A stretch of DNA of 64,000 nt from Palsa-513 sp050010595 (lineage in GTDB: Bacteria > Actinomycetota > Thermoleophilia > Solirubrobacterales > Solirubrobacteraceae). The stretch covers positions 186,001 through 250,000 of the forward strand of contig JBEKKS010000001.1 of NCBI GenBank assembly GCA_050010595.1, in the 5' to 3' direction. Every line of letters begins with the position of its first letter. Position 1 is the first letter of the stretch. The notes below the pieces were generated by a model. That model had not been told where the DNA came from. It ran no database searches and saw only the letters and a list, made by a program, of their open reading frames with translations. Below are positions 8,690 through 17,410 of this stretch, in pieces. The position numbers were made by a program, and so were the translations under genes.

Positions 8690-8723
8690 TGGGGATCCTG
8701 GTTGCTTGGGTCGCCTGCGCGCC

Positions 8724-9584
8724 TCAGTTGCCGGTTAGCGCGGGCTGGGTGACTGTGAGGCTCTGTCCGCTGTCCGCTGCGGTCCGCTCGACGCCGATCA
8801 CGACGCGGCGGTTCTGCGCCCGCCCCGCCGCGGTCGCGTTGCTCGCCACCGGATCGAGGCTCGCGTAGCCCTGTGCGCTGAGACGCTGCGCGCTGATGCC
8901 CCGCGACAGCAGGAACTGAAGCACCGCGTTTGCGCGATCGGTCGAGAGGTACCAGTTGGACGGGTACAGGCTCGTGTGGGTGGGCAGGCTGTCGGTGTAG
9001 CCCTCGACGGCGATCTGGTTGTTGGGGACCACATCCTGTACGAGATTCGAGATGTCGCTCAGTAGCGGCGTGGCCGCTGGCTGTAGCTCCGCGGAGCCGG
9101 ACGCGAACAACACGTGATCGCTCTCGATCGTGATCTGGAGGCCTTGCAGGTTGATCGCGGTCTTGACCGTGTTCGCGAGACCGTGCGCCGCCACGTAGGA
9201 CTGGATCAGCTTCTCGACTTCCTGCAGGTTCGATTGGTCGACCTGCGCTGCGAGTGCCGCCTTCGCTCCCTTGCTCGATCCACCGTTGACGCCGATCGAC
9301 GGGGTCGTCGGGACGATCGCCACGGGCTCGGATGTGGTTGCCGGCGACTGGCTGTTGCTGGGCGAGTTGCCGGTCTGCTGGATCGACGAGCCACCCGGCA
9401 TGACCGAGCCGGAGAACGCCGCGCGCAGCGCTTCCTGAAGCGTCTGGTACTTCGAGATGTTGACTGAGGAGATCGAGAACAACACCATGAAGAGCGCCAT
9501 CAGCAGCGTGATCATGTCGGCGTAGGTCAGCAGCCAGCGCTCCTCGTTCTCGTGCGCTCCCTGGGTTAGCCGTCGGCGTGCCAT
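8724..9584 (-). CDS. motB: Stator protein MotB
   Basis: MotB anchors the stator to peptidoglycan and carries the proton-binding aspartate. Residues ~15-40 (ERWLLTYADMITLLMALF) contain the single membrane helix with the essential Asp in YAD. A flexible Ser/Thr/Gly-rich region (~60-130) is followed by an OmpA-like peptidoglycan-binding domain (IAVEGYTDSLPT, then STDRANAVLQFLL and NRRVVIGVER). The 286-residue length is normal. It is 2 bp downstream of motA. Ion preference (H+ versus Na+) cannot be read with confidence. Confidence 0.95.
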   Translation of the reverse strand: MARRRLTQGAHENEERWLLTYADMITLLMALFMVLFSISSVNISKYQTLQEALRAAFSGSVMPGGSSIQQTGNSPSNSQSPATTSEPVAIVPTTPSIGVNGGSSKGAKAALAAQVDQSNLQEVEKLIQSYVAAHGLANTVKTAINLQGLQITIESDHVLFASGSAELQPAATPLLSDISNLVQDVVPNNQIAVEGYTDSLPTHTSLYPSNWYLSTDRANAVLQFLLSRGISAQRLSAQGYASLDPVASNATAAGRAQNRRVVIGVERTAADSGQSLTVTQPALTGN

Positions 9585-9586
9585 CG

Positions 9587-10414
9587 CTATGCCGCCTCGC
9601 GCTCTTCCACTTCGTCGAACGCGCCGGCCGCGGAGACCGGCGCCGGAGCGTCGTCCTCGTCGGTCCGCTCAGCGGGCGCGAGATACGACTTCAGGCGATC
9701 GGCGACGATCCGCGGGTTGTCGCCCGCTTGGACGGCAAGGATCCCGTCGACGGTGAGCGTCCGCAGCTCAACCTCCGTCTTTGAGATCGCCTTGAGGCGG
9801 TTGGCAATCGGCAGGAAGATGACGTTCGCGGAGCCCACGCCCATCAGCGTCGCGATAAAGGCCGAGGAGATCGCCGGCCCGAGCGTGGACGGTGCAGCGA
9901 GGTTCTGGAGCACGTGGATGAGCCCCATCACCGTCCCGATGATGCCCATCGTCGGCGCGAACCCGCCCGCCTTCTCGAACGGTGTCGCTCCTTCTGCGTG
10001 GCGCGCCATCATGCCATCGATCTCGGCATCGAGGATCACTCGGACGAGCTCCGGATCGGTGCCGTCGACGACGAGCTGCAAGCCCTTGCGCGTGAATTCG
10101 TCATCGATGTCTCCTAGACGGGCGTCGAGCGCGAGCAGCCCCTCGCGGCGAGCCTGCTCGGCCAGGCCGACGATCAGCTCGATTCGGCCCGGCATGTCGG
10201 GCGGCTCGACGTTGAAGGCGATCTTGTAGAGCGTCGGGATCTTCTTCATGCCGTCCATGCCAACGCTCGCCATCGTGGCGCCGCCGGTGCCGCCGAGGAT
10301 GATCAGGAGCGCCGGAATGTCCAGGAACGCGGCCGGGCTCGTCCCGACCATCATCGCGCCCAAGAGGAGCCCGAACACCCCCAGACCGATGCCAATGGCA
10401 GAAGCTGCCTTCAT
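9587..10414 (-). CDS. motA: Stator protein MotA
   Basis: MotA (275 aa) forms the pentamer around MotB and contacts FliG. Four membrane helices are visible: two near the N-terminus (SAIGIGLGVFGLLLGAMMV; LIILGGTGGATMASVG), and two in the second half bearing the conserved FAPTMGIIGTVMGLIHVL motif with its functional prolines. The cytoplasmic loop between helices 2 and 3 carries many charged residues that could engage FliG. An acidic C-terminal tail (TDEDDAPAPVS) is present. It is followed by motB at 2 bp and preceded by flbD at 55 bp. Confidence 0.95.
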   Translation of the reverse strand: MKAASAIGIGLGVFGLLLGAMMVGTSPAAFLDIPALLIILGGTGGATMASVGMDGMKKIPTLYKIAFNVEPPDMPGRIELIVGLAEQARREGLLALDARLGDIDDEFTRKGLQLVVDGTDPELVRVILDAEIDGMMARHAEGATPFEKAGGFAPTMGIIGTVMGLIHVLQNLAAPSTLGPAISSAFIATLMGVGSANVIFLPIANRLKAISKTEVELRTLTVDGILAVQAGDNPRIVADRLKSYLAPAERTDEDDAPAPVSAAGAFDEVEEREAA

Positions 10415-10469
10415 ATTCGCTAGATCGGCTGCTCAGAAAAATCCTGGAGGGCAAGCGTTTTCCCGCGCC

Positions 10470-10781
10470 CTAGCTCGCCTCAGCCACCGGCGCCAGCTTC
10501 TCGAAGACGCGCAGCACATCGGCGCCCTCGCGCCAAGCGAGGGTGTTGTTTTCCCTGATCAGCTCGCGGTCGCCGTCGCGCAGCTGCGCTGCGTCGGCAA
10601 GGACCTCGGCGCGGGCGCGCCTGATCCGCTTGACGACGACCTCGGGCGATTCGTGGACGATGACCTTCGCGCCCGTCGTCAGCGTGACCACCGTGTCGGG
10701 GTTCGCCTCGACGGTCACGATCATCTCCGGACTTAGATAGAACGGCTCCGCTTGGTGGCCGAGCCTGTGCAAGACGATCAC
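10470..10781 (-). CDS. flbD: FlbD/SwrD-family small flagellar protein
   Basis: The first ~65 residues (MIVLHRLGHQAEPFYLSPEM, then VTLTTGAKVIVHESPEVVVKRI) match the FlbD/SwrD family, a short protein encoded next to flagellar hook and motor genes and shown in Bacillus to raise swimming torque. The C-terminal ~40 residues form a charged helix that extends beyond the usual ~70-residue length. A GGAGG ribosome site lies ahead of the ATG. The position just upstream of motA-motB fits a stator-linked role. Note that this is not the Caulobacter transcription factor also called FlbD. Confidence 0.85.
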   Translation of the reverse strand: MIVLHRLGHQAEPFYLSPEMIVTVEANPDTVVTLTTGAKVIVHESPEVVVKRIRRARAEVLADAAQLRDGDRELIRENNTLAWREGADVLRVFEKLAPVAEAS

Positions 10782-10811
10782 TGTGTGTTCCTCCTTTCGT
10801 GCGGCACGGGA

Positions 10812-10841
10812 TGCGCCGGCGAGCCCTCGATCGCCGGCGCA
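10812..10841. terminator. Perfect 11-bp stem-loop between the hook gene and flbD
   Basis: TGCGCCGGCGA and its exact reverse complement flank an 8-base loop, with GGG/CCC outside. No T-run follows on either strand, so factor-independent termination is uncertain; RNA processing or partial attenuation between flgE and flbD is possible. Confidence 0.45.
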
Positions 10842-10870
10842 CCCCGATTAGTGCCGCGCCCTCAGGTGAC

Positions 10871-11752
10871 CTAGGCGGTCACCTGCTCCAGCGACTGGAG
10901 CATCTGGTTGGCAGCCGTGATCACCTGCGCGTTGGCGTCATAGCCACGCTGCGCCGTGATCATGTTCGTGAACTCGCTCGCGAGGTCGACGTTGGACTCC
11001 TCGAGCTCACCGGAATCGACTTGTCCCGAGCCGCCACTGCCTGGCGTGGTTATCGATGGCGTGCCCGAGTTCTGCGTTGCCGCGTACAGGTTGCCGCCCA
11101 CCGACTGCAGACCCTCCGCGTTGGGGAAGTTGGCAAGCGCGAGGTAGCCGGCGACCTGCGTGTTCCCGCTCGAGTCGGTGTACTCGATGCTGCCGTCCGT
11201 GCCGATCGTGATGTTGGTCGAGCCCGACGGGATCAGGATGTATTCCTGCTGCGAGGTTGGCGCGACGGTGCTGTTGACGCCGCTCCCGGTCACCTGCGCC
11301 GCGAGGCCAACCACATACTGACCGCCCTGGGTCGTCAGGAAGCCTGCCGAGTCTGTCGTCAGGTCTCCGGCACGGGTGTAGTCGTAGCTTGCGGGAAGGT
11401 TTGCCGTCAGGTTGCTGGCATTCGGCTCGCCGTCACCAACGACGAGGAAGCCACTACCCTGGATCGCCACGTCGAGCGAGTTGCCGGTCGACTCCATCGT
11501 TCCGGTGCTGTCGTCGACGTCGATTGACTGGACGTTGACACCTGCTCCGATCTCGACCGGGTTGGTGCCGCCGAGCGTGGAGGTTGTCCCGCCAGCGCCC
11601 TTCAGGACCTCGCTGAGCGCCGAGGCGAAGTTGACCGACTGGTCCTTGTAGCCGACGGTGTTTAGGTTGGCCAGGTTGTTCGACACGACGTCGAGCATCT
11701 CCTGGTTGGCCTCGAGACCGCTGACTGCGGCGTAGATGCCCTCAATTGCCAT
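10871..11752 (-). CDS. flgE: Flagellar hook protein FlgE (FlgE/FlgG family)
   Basis: The N-terminus (MAIEGIYAAVSGLEANQEML, then SNNLANLNTVGYK) is the rod/hook family signature. The body includes IQGSGFLVVGDGE and YTRAGDLTTDSAGFLTTQGG, and the C-terminus ends SNVDLASEFTNMITAQRGYDANAQVI, then an LEQ segment. At 293 residues it is short for FlgE and close to FlgG, but it sits directly after flgD and the TIGR02530 gene, the usual place of the hook gene, and separate flgF and flgG genes occur at 28.7-30.3 kb. I therefore call it the hook protein. A short hook subunit lacking outer domains is the main oddity. Confidence 0.8.
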   Translation of the reverse strand: MAIEGIYAAVSGLEANQEMLDVVSNNLANLNTVGYKDQSVNFASALSEVLKGAGGTTSTLGGTNPVEIGAGVNVQSIDVDDSTGTMESTGNSLDVAIQGSGFLVVGDGEPNASNLTANLPASYDYTRAGDLTTDSAGFLTTQGGQYVVGLAAQVTGSGVNSTVAPTSQQEYILIPSGSTNITIGTDGSIEYTDSSGNTQVAGYLALANFPNAEGLQSVGGNLYAATQNSGTPSITTPGSGGSGQVDSGELEESNVDLASEFTNMITAQRGYDANAQVITAANQMLQSLEQVTA

Positions 11753-11817
11753 GGTGGTTGTTCCCTTTCTGCGGCTTCCTCCGAGGAGGTCCGGCCGCTC
11801 CTAGTGCCTCGTGTCGC

Positions 11818-12210
11818 TCACGCGATCACGGCGCTGTCGATGTTCGTGAACACGTGCTCGCGCATGTGTCCTGAGTCCACCGCCGTGATGACGGTGTTGT
11901 TGCGGACCGAAACCACGTATGCGGTGTTGTCCACAAAGACGACCGAGTCGCGTGAGCCTTTGCCCGCGGCGCGGTTGATGCCGGCGGCGACACGCGCCAC
12001 CGTCGACTGGTCGAGCGTGATCCCGCGCTGCTCGAGACGCGCGAGCGCGTGACGCGAGAACTGGGGTGCCGCCGTCTTCTGCGCCAGCACATCGGCGAAT
12101 GACGAGCTGCCCGCGGCCCCGCTGTTCTGCGCAGGTTGACTCGTGGCCGGCGTCGTCGCTGGGGCGACGCCGGGCGTGAGCAACGCAGGATTTACGACCA
12201 CCCCGCTCAT
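11818..12210 (-). CDS. TIGR02530-type flagellar operon protein
   Basis: This 130-residue protein has a variable N-terminal half rich in Ala, Thr and Ser and a conserved C-terminal half (FSRHALARLEQRGITLDQST, then DSVVFVDNTAYVVSVRNNTVITAVD). That second half resembles the family found between flgD and flgE in many Gram-positive flagellar operons, whose role is not well defined. It overlaps flgD by 4 bp (ATGA) and precedes the hook gene, exactly the family's usual place. A hook-assembly function is inferred from context only. Confidence 0.8.
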   Translation of the reverse strand: MSGVVVNPALLTPGVAPATTPATSQPAQNSGAAGSSSFADVLAQKTAAPQFSRHALARLEQRGITLDQSTVARVAAGINRAAGKGSRDSVVFVDNTAYVVSVRNNTVITAVDSGHMREHVFTNIDSAVIA

Positions 12211-12599
12211 GACACGGACTGCACCTGCGATGTAGAGATTCCGCTTGTGCCGCCGATCGTAAGCGTCGGGCTCGAGCCAGACAGGTCGACGCTCGTGACC
12301 GCGCCGGTCTGAGAATCTCCTGCCGAGTCGGTGTAGGTGACGGTCTGCCCGAGCAGTCCCAGGGCCTCCGCCGTCGAGGTGTTGGTTGCTGTGTTCGTTT
12401 CCTGCTCGACTGACGTGAACTGTGCGAGCTCGGAGAGGTAGCTCGAGGGGTCGGTCGGGCTCGTTGGATCCTGGTCCTTGAGCTGCGTGATCATCAGCTG
12501 CAGGAATTCGCTGTCGTTCAGTTGCGAGCTCGTGTTGGTCAGCGCGTTCGTTTGTGAGCTCGACGCATTGGTTGCGTCAGTTGCTCCCACCGTTGTCAT
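12207..12599 (-). CDS. flgD: Hook cap protein FlgD
   Basis: FlgD scaffolds hook assembly. The family core is clear: LNDSEFLQLMITQLKDQDPT, then LSELAQFTSVEQ. The C-terminal part is only a short beta segment (GLLGQTVTYTDSAGDSQTG and onward), without the Ig-like/FnIII domains of longer FlgD proteins, giving 130 residues, as in Bacillus-type short FlgD. It is 17 bp downstream of fliK with a plausible AGGAGC ribosome site before the ATG. Confidence 0.92.
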   Translation of the reverse strand: MTTVGATDATNASSSQTNALTNTSSQLNDSEFLQLMITQLKDQDPTSPTDPSSYLSELAQFTSVEQETNTATNTSTAEALGLLGQTVTYTDSAGDSQTGAVTSVDLSGSSPTLTIGGTSGISTSQVQSVS

Positions 12600-12616
12600 G
12601 TCTGCTCCTTTCTTCC

Positions 12617-14131
12617 TCAGGCGAGCACGTTCACGACACTGCCGCTCGCGAGCGTCAGCGTCTGGGTCGCTTCGTCGGTGACGGCTGCTTCGCCGCCTGT
12701 GTCGGTCGGCGCTGGGTCGCCGCTTTCAGACTGGTCCTGGCGGCCTTCCGAACCGGTCGCCGCGGACTGCCCGTCGGACGCGCCGATGTCGAGATCCAGC
12801 AGCGTTACGCCGCTGCCCTCGAGCGCTCGGCGCAGGTCACCGGCCGACTGCTGCAGAGTCTGTGCGGCGCTCGTGTGGTCGGCGACGACGCGTGCGATCA
12901 CGCCGGCCGAGGTCTGCTGCAGGGTCACGCGGACCTCGCCGAGCTCGGGCGGAGAGAGGTGGATGCGCACCGTGCTGGTGCCGGTCGCCGCCTGCGTCTG
13001 GAGCGTCATCTGAACCGTGTCCACGAGCCGCGTCAGCGGCACGGATGCGCTTGCGCCTGCCTGCGCGGGCGTGGTTTGGCTGGCGCTCGCGGGCGCGGCG
13101 CCAGCCACCAGCGCCGCGACGCTCCCGCTCGTCGCAGCGCCCGACGCTTGACCGCTGCTCGCGCCCGCACCACTGTCGTTGCTGGTGGCGCTGTCGTTCT
13201 GCCCACCGTCGCTGGTGGACGTCTGGGTCGCGCTGGCGTTGCCCGGCGCCGCGCCGCTCGCCACTACTGGCTGCGCGCTTGCCTGCACGTTCGTGCCGCT
13301 CGGATTCGCGACGGCCGTTGTGAGCGTTAGGTTGCCGGCGCTACCACTGGCGGCCGAGCCGGAGGCGTTCGTCGCCTGCGATCCACCGGGCGCTGCAGGA
13401 GCGGTCGGGGGGGTGTTCGCCGCGTCGCTCGGCGCAGGGTGCGCGCTGCCGGAAGCTGCCGGTGGCGCGACCGGGGCCGCGTCAATCGGCGCCGCTGCCG
13501 CGCTGACCGAGCCTGCCGCAACCGCAGCCGGCGAGCCACTCGTTGCGCTCACGGAGCCTGCCGCAACCGCAGCCGGCGAGCCATCCGTTGTGCTCACGGA
13601 GCCTGCCGCGACCGCGGCCGCCGGTGCGCCACTCGTTGTGCTCCCAGAGCCTGCCACGACCGCGACCGCCGCGCCCCCCGTAGCAGTGGCGGGGTCCTCG
13701 TCGCTTGGCGCGCCGTTCGCACTCGCGCCGCTCGCCGCGGCGCCGTCGCTGACTGCGGCAGCTGCGCCGGACGCTAGCTCGGCGGTCGTCGCGGCTACGA
13801 CCGGCGTAGTCCCGCTGGCACCGCTCGACGCACTGCTAGCCACAGCCACCGCCTGCGACTGTCCTCGCTTGGCGCTGCCGCTTGTTGGCGTCCGTTGCCC
13901 GGCGTCGGTCGCGGTCGCTCCAGCGCCGCTCGACGGCGCGTTGCTCGCGCTCGCCGTGCTCGTCGTCGGCGTCTCGCTTGAGGAGTCTTGGCCTTCCGCC
14001 TCGGCGGTCCGGGCCACTGTGTTGTCGAGGACGTCCTCGAACGGTGGGCCATTTGGCGGCGCTGTGCCGCTCGGCGCATCGTTCGCGGCGGCCGGCGCCT
14101 CTGGCGCCGCAACCGGCATTGTCGCTGTCAT
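12617..14131 (-). CDS. fliK: Hook-length control protein FliK
   Basis: FliK is a secreted ruler and substrate-specificity switch that acts on FlhB. The first ~370 residues are low complexity (Ala, Ser, Thr, Gly), including a run of near-identical 15-residue units. The conserved Flg_hook domain lies at about residues 375-470 (VQMTLQTQAATGTSTVRIHL, then PPELGEVRVTLQQTSAGV and LRRALEGSGVTLLDLDI). The start overlaps the upstream transglycosylase by 4 bp. Ruler length 504 is within the normal spread. A smaller FliK-like gene lies at 28,132. Confidence 0.92.
   Translation of the reverse strand: MTATMPVAAPEAPAAANDAPSGTAPPNGPPFEDVLDNTVARTAEAEGQDSSSETPTTSTASASNAPSSGAGATATDAGQRTPTSGSAKRGQSQAVAVASSASSGASGTTPVVAATTAELASGAAAAVSDGAAASGASANGAPSDEDPATATGGAAVAVVAGSGSTTSGAPAAAVAAGSVSTTDGSPAAVAAGSVSATSGSPAAVAAGSVSAAAAPIDAAPVAPPAASGSAHPAPSDAANTPPTAPAAPGGSQATNASGSAASGSAGNLTLTTAVANPSGTNVQASAQPVVASGAAPGNASATQTSTSDGGQNDSATSNDSGAGASSGQASGAATSGSVAALVAGAAPASASQTTPAQAGASASVPLTRLVDTVQMTLQTQAATGTSTVRIHLSPPELGEVRVTLQQTSAGVIARVVADHTSAAQTLQQSAGDLRRALEGSGVTLLDLDIGASDGQSAATGSEGRQDQSESGDPAPTDTGGEAAVTDEATQTLTLASGSVVNVLA
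13510..13680 (-). repeat. Degenerate 45-bp tandem repeat inside fliK
   Basis: Roughly four units encode variants of GSPAAVAAGSVSATS in the ruler part of FliK. Units differ by scattered substitutions and one small length change. Copy-number change here would alter ruler length in 15-residue steps. Confidence 0.7.
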
Positions 14132-14790
14132 GTCATTCCTGCTCCTGTGCTCTGATCGCCGCTCGCGGTGCCGGCGCTGTTCTGCTGCTGTGCGTAGGCG
14201 AGGATGTCTGTCACGTAGCTCTGCGTTTGCGCGTATGGCGGCACGCCTCCGTACTCCTCCACCGCGCCCGATCCGGCGTTGTACGCGGCGAGCGCATCGC
14301 TGTAGTTGCCGCCGAACTCGGAGAGGTCCTCGCTGAGCTGCTTGGCGCCGCCGTAGATCGACTGTGTCGGGTCAAACGGATCGGTGATTCCGTCGGCGGC
14401 GAAGTTCTCCGGCATGACCTGCGTCAAACCCTCCGCACCGGAGCTGCTCACGGCGTTGGCGTTGAATCCGGACTCCTGCTTGACAAGACCGGTGAGGATC
14501 GATGGGTTCAGGCCGTAGGCGGACGCGGCAGCATCGATGGTCGAGGCGTATTCACTCTCCCCGGCGGAGCTCGTCGACGAACCGGCGGTGTCCGATGCCG
14601 AGGCAGCGGAGGCCAGCAGGCTCGAGAAGTCACTGCTCGAGCTCGTCGTGCTCGAGGCCGATGTGCTCCCGGTCGTGTTGAAGCCGTTCGCAGCCTGCGC
14701 GAGCATCTGCTCGATCTCGGATACGCGAGACAGCGCGGCCGTGACGTCGGGCGGCGTTGTCGTGCTCGCGCTGAGCGCCTGGGTGCTCAT
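14128..14790 (-). CDS. Lytic transglycosylase (SLT domain) of the flagellar operon
   Basis: Residues ~85-200 form a soluble lytic transglycosylase fold. The catalytic Glu lies in VKQESGFN, followed by the family SSGAEGLTQVMP and AYNAGSGAVEEYGG motifs. No signal peptide is evident; the first ~80 residues are Ser/Thr-rich and may serve as an export signal for the flagellar type III system. It overlaps fliK and fliJ by 4 bp each. In this lineage it probably does the peptidoglycan-cutting job of the FlgJ C-terminal domain, since the flgJ-like gene at 30.25 kb lacks a hydrolase. Confidence 0.88.
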   Translation of the reverse strand: MSTQALSASTTTPPDVTAALSRVSEIEQMLAQAANGFNTTGSTSASSTTSSSSDFSSLLASAASASDTAGSSTSSAGESEYASTIDAAASAYGLNPSILTGLVKQESGFNANAVSSSGAEGLTQVMPENFAADGITDPFDPTQSIYGGAKQLSEDLSEFGGNYSDALAAYNAGSGAVEEYGGVPPYAQTQSYVTDILAYAQQQNSAGTASGDQSTGAGMT

Positions 14791-15239
14791 GCGATCTTGC
14801 CGCGGAAGACGTTGAGTGCGACCTCGTCGGTTACGTTCGCCTCGCGCTGCGCCTGCACCCGATCGAATTCGCGGCGCCGTCGAGCGTCGAGCCGGTCTAG
14901 CGCCTTTGTCTCGCGCGCTGCGCTCGTCAATGCAGCCTGGCGCCGGTCGACCTCACGATCGTGGCGCAGGAGGCTCTCGGCGACCGCGACCTTTGCCTGC
15001 TGCGTGCGCTCGATCCACGCCTGATGGCTTTGCAGTTCGTGGGCGCTCAGCACCCGCTGCGTCGCGGCGAGCTGGGCACTGCGGGCGCCGCCGGCCCGCT
15101 GCTCGGCTTCCGCGAGCTCCGCGGCGCAGTCCTCGCGCCGATCGAGCGCGCCGGCAAGCTCCTGCTGGGCGACCCGCTCGCCGTGCTTGCGCACACTGCG
15201 TACGCGCTCGAGGCGGAACCGGTACGAGGGTCCGTACAC
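14787..15239 (-). CDS. fliJ: Flagellar export stalk protein FliJ
   Basis: FliJ is a coiled-coil stalk linking the FliI ATPase ring to FlhA. The 150-residue protein starts YRFRLERVRSVRKHGERVAQ, the typical FliJ opening, and is helical throughout, with a heptad-like pattern of Leu/Ala and many Arg/Glu residues. The start is a GTG at 15239, just after a 108-bp gap from fliI. It overlaps the transglycosylase gene by 4 bp. Sequence conservation in FliJ is low, so the call leans on fold pattern, N-terminus and the fliI neighbourhood. Confidence 0.85.
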   Translation of the reverse strand: MYGPSYRFRLERVRSVRKHGERVAQQELAGALDRREDCAAELAEAEQRAGGARSAQLAATQRVLSAHELQSHQAWIERTQQAKVAVAESLLRHDREVDRRQAALTSAARETKALDRLDARRRREFDRVQAQREANVTDEVALNVFRGKIA

Positions 15240-15347
15240 ACGCCGGTGATCGACGCCCGTCGTGCCCCTTAGAGCCTGGCTGGACGCATGTTCGACGGCG
15301 ATCGTCCGGCACCGCAGCAGGCAGGCGCCGGGCTGTGCGTCCGGGCG

Positions 15348-16796
15348 TTAGGCGTCGAGCATCAGGGTCGGGATCGGCGGCGTCGACCCTGGCGGCACCT
15401 CGACCTGCGGTGGCTCAACGAGCACCCCAACCGCCTCCGCAAGCTGTTCACTCCCGCCGAGCGCACGCGCGATCGCATCGAGGCCACTGTCGGCATCTGC
15501 GAGCGTGCTCGGGTCGTCCACCGCCTGGCAGAGGAACCGCTCGATGTCATCGTGCAGCGCGACAGCTGCATCGACGAGCCGGCTCGACCCACGCTGGTAG
15601 GCACCGATCGCGATCAGGTCCTCCTTCTCGCGGTAGGCGGCGAGCGCCGCGCGTAGCTGTTGGCCCGCCGACCGCAGCGCTGGATCGGTGATGTCTCCGA
15701 TCAGGCGCGAGACGCTCGCGAGGACATCGATCGCCGGGTAGTGGGCGGCGTGGGCAAGCTCGCGCGTGAGAACGATGTGTCCGTCGAGGATCGCGCGTAC
15801 AGCGTCCGCGATCGGCTCGTTCATGTCGTCGCCGTCGACGAGGACCGTGTAGAGCCCGGTGATCGAGCCTTCTGGGCTCGTGCCGGCACGCTCCAGCAGT
15901 TGCGGCAGCAGCGCGAAGACGCTTGGGGTGTAGCCGCGTGTGGCGGGCGGCTCACCGATCGCAAGCCCGACCTCGCGCTGGGCCATCGCGAAGCGCGTGA
16001 CCGAGTCCATCATCAGCAGCACGTCGGCCCCGCTGTCGCGGAACCACTCGGCGATCGCGGTGGCCGTGAATGCCGCGCGGATTCGCACTAGGGCGGGCTG
16101 ATCTGAGGTCGCGACGACGACAACCGAGCGCTCGAGCGCACTGCCGACGTCGCGCTCGATGAACTCGCGCACCTCGCGGCCACGCTCACCGACGAGCGCG
16201 ATCACGTTCACGTCTGCACCGCTCGAGCGCGCGATCATCCCGAGCAGTGAGGACTTGCCGACGCCCGAGCCGGAGAAGATGCCCAGGCGCTGGCCTCGTC
16301 CGCAGGGCACGAGCGCGTCGAGAGCCCGCACGCCGAGGCCGACGCGCTCGCTGATGCGCGGTCGGCCCAGCGGGTCGGGTGGCTGAGCCAGGGTCGATCG
16401 TGCCACGCCGGGCTCGAGCGGCGGACCGCCATCGAGCGGGAAGCCGAGCCCGTCGATCACACGCCCGAGCAGCTGATCGCCGACCGGTACGCGCAGGGGT
16501 TGTCCACTCGCACGCACAACAGTTCCAGGCGCGATCCCGGCGAGCTGGCCGAGTGGCATCAGCAGCGTTTTCCCGTTGCGAAAGCCGACAACCTCGCAGG
16601 CGACGGGAGGCCGGTTACGTCCACCGCCGACATGGCAGAGCTCGCCGACCTCGACCGTCAATCCGGTCGCCTCAACGATCAGGCCGATCAGGTCACTTAC
16701 GCGGCCGTCACGGCGCGCGAAGTCACTGCCGCGCAAAGTTCCTGCGACGCGCTCGAAGATGCCGCCCTCGCCGGCCGCATCGTCGGCGACCGTCAA
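15348..16796 (-). CDS. fliI: Flagellar export ATPase FliI
   Basis: FliI (482 aa) is the hexameric F1-beta-like ATPase that energises export. Walker A is GSGVGKSS near residue 178; Walker B is within DVLLMMDSVTRFA near 265; the downstream ATPase signature PSVFALLPQLLERAGTS is present. The N-terminal beta-barrel (GRVSDLIGLIVEATGLTVEV) and C-terminal helical domain are intact. It overlaps fliH by 4 bp. About 108 bp of non-coding DNA follow before fliJ, in which I see no clear element. Confidence 0.96.
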   Translation of the reverse strand: MTVADDAAGEGGIFERVAGTLRGSDFARRDGRVSDLIGLIVEATGLTVEVGELCHVGGGRNRPPVACEVVGFRNGKTLLMPLGQLAGIAPGTVVRASGQPLRVPVGDQLLGRVIDGLGFPLDGGPPLEPGVARSTLAQPPDPLGRPRISERVGLGVRALDALVPCGRGQRLGIFSGSGVGKSSLLGMIARSSGADVNVIALVGERGREVREFIERDVGSALERSVVVVATSDQPALVRIRAAFTATAIAEWFRDSGADVLLMMDSVTRFAMAQREVGLAIGEPPATRGYTPSVFALLPQLLERAGTSPEGSITGLYTVLVDGDDMNEPIADAVRAILDGHIVLTRELAHAAHYPAIDVLASVSRLIGDITDPALRSAGQQLRAALAAYREKEDLIAIGAYQRGSSRLVDAAVALHDDIERFLCQAVDDPSTLADADSGLDAIARALGGSEQLAEAVGVLVEPPQVEVPPGSTPPIPTLMLDA

Positions 16797-17410
16797 CGTG
16801 TCAGCTCCTCGGCGCTCAGGGAACGGACTCGCGCGAGCTGGCTGTCGATCTGCAGATCGAGCGCGCCCTCCTCCGTCTGGATCACGGCTCCCCCGCGCGC
16901 GATCCGCCGATCCGACTGCACGGCCGCCTCATCGATGCCCCCGAGCTCGCTGCGCAACTGCACGAGCCCGTCGGCCACGGTCGCGACATCGTCCGGGTTG
17001 ACGACGATCGTGATGCGCTGGCGGTCAACGATCCGGCGCAGCGCTCCGCGCACGATGTCGAGCACGCGCTCGGGCTGGGCTTCAAGCGCACCGGCGACGA
17101 TCTGCTCGGCGAGCGCGATCGCAAGCTCGACGGCCGCCCGCTCGGTCCGCTGGATTACCTCGTCGCGTAGACCGTCGAGGCCGCGGCGCGCCTCCGCGAG
17201 CGTGGCGAGCGCGAACTCGATCTCCTCGCGTGCGTCGGCGAGCCCGGCGGCGCGCCCCTGCTCCCGCGCGGTGCGCAGCTCCTCCTGGAGCTGGCGCTCG
17301 GATCCGTCGGCGACGGCGGCTGCCAGTTGAACCTCGCCGAGGCTACTGCGCACAAGTGCACTGGCCTCGAGCTGCTCGAACGCGTAGGCGCTCGGCTGCT
17401 CAGAGGACAT
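16793..17410 (-). CDS. fliH: Flagellar export ATPase regulator FliH
   Basis: FliH forms an inhibitory dimer with FliI and links it to FliN. The middle of this 205-residue protein is a long coiled coil (SERQLQEELRTAREQGRAAG onward), followed by the FliH/HrpE-type C-terminal domain (AVELAIALAEQIVAGALEAQ, then QRITIVVNPDDVATV and GGIDEAAVQSDRRIARGGAV). It starts 11 bp inside fliG and ends 4 bp inside fliI, as expected of the fliG-fliH-fliI order. Confidence 0.92.
   Translation of the reverse strand: MSSEQPSAYAFEQLEASALVRSSLGEVQLAAAVADGSERQLQEELRTAREQGRAAGLADAREEIEFALATLAEARRGLDGLRDEVIQRTERAAVELAIALAEQIVAGALEAQPERVLDIVRGALRRIVDRQRITIVVNPDDVATVADGLVQLRSELGGIDEAAVQSDRRIARGGAVIQTEEGALDLQIDSQLARVRSLSAEELTR

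Noticed and set aside
10812..10841. The perfect hairpin before flbD as a definite terminator.
   Set aside because: There is no T-run on either strand and the flanking genes are plausibly one operon. It is kept only as a low-confidence stem-loop.
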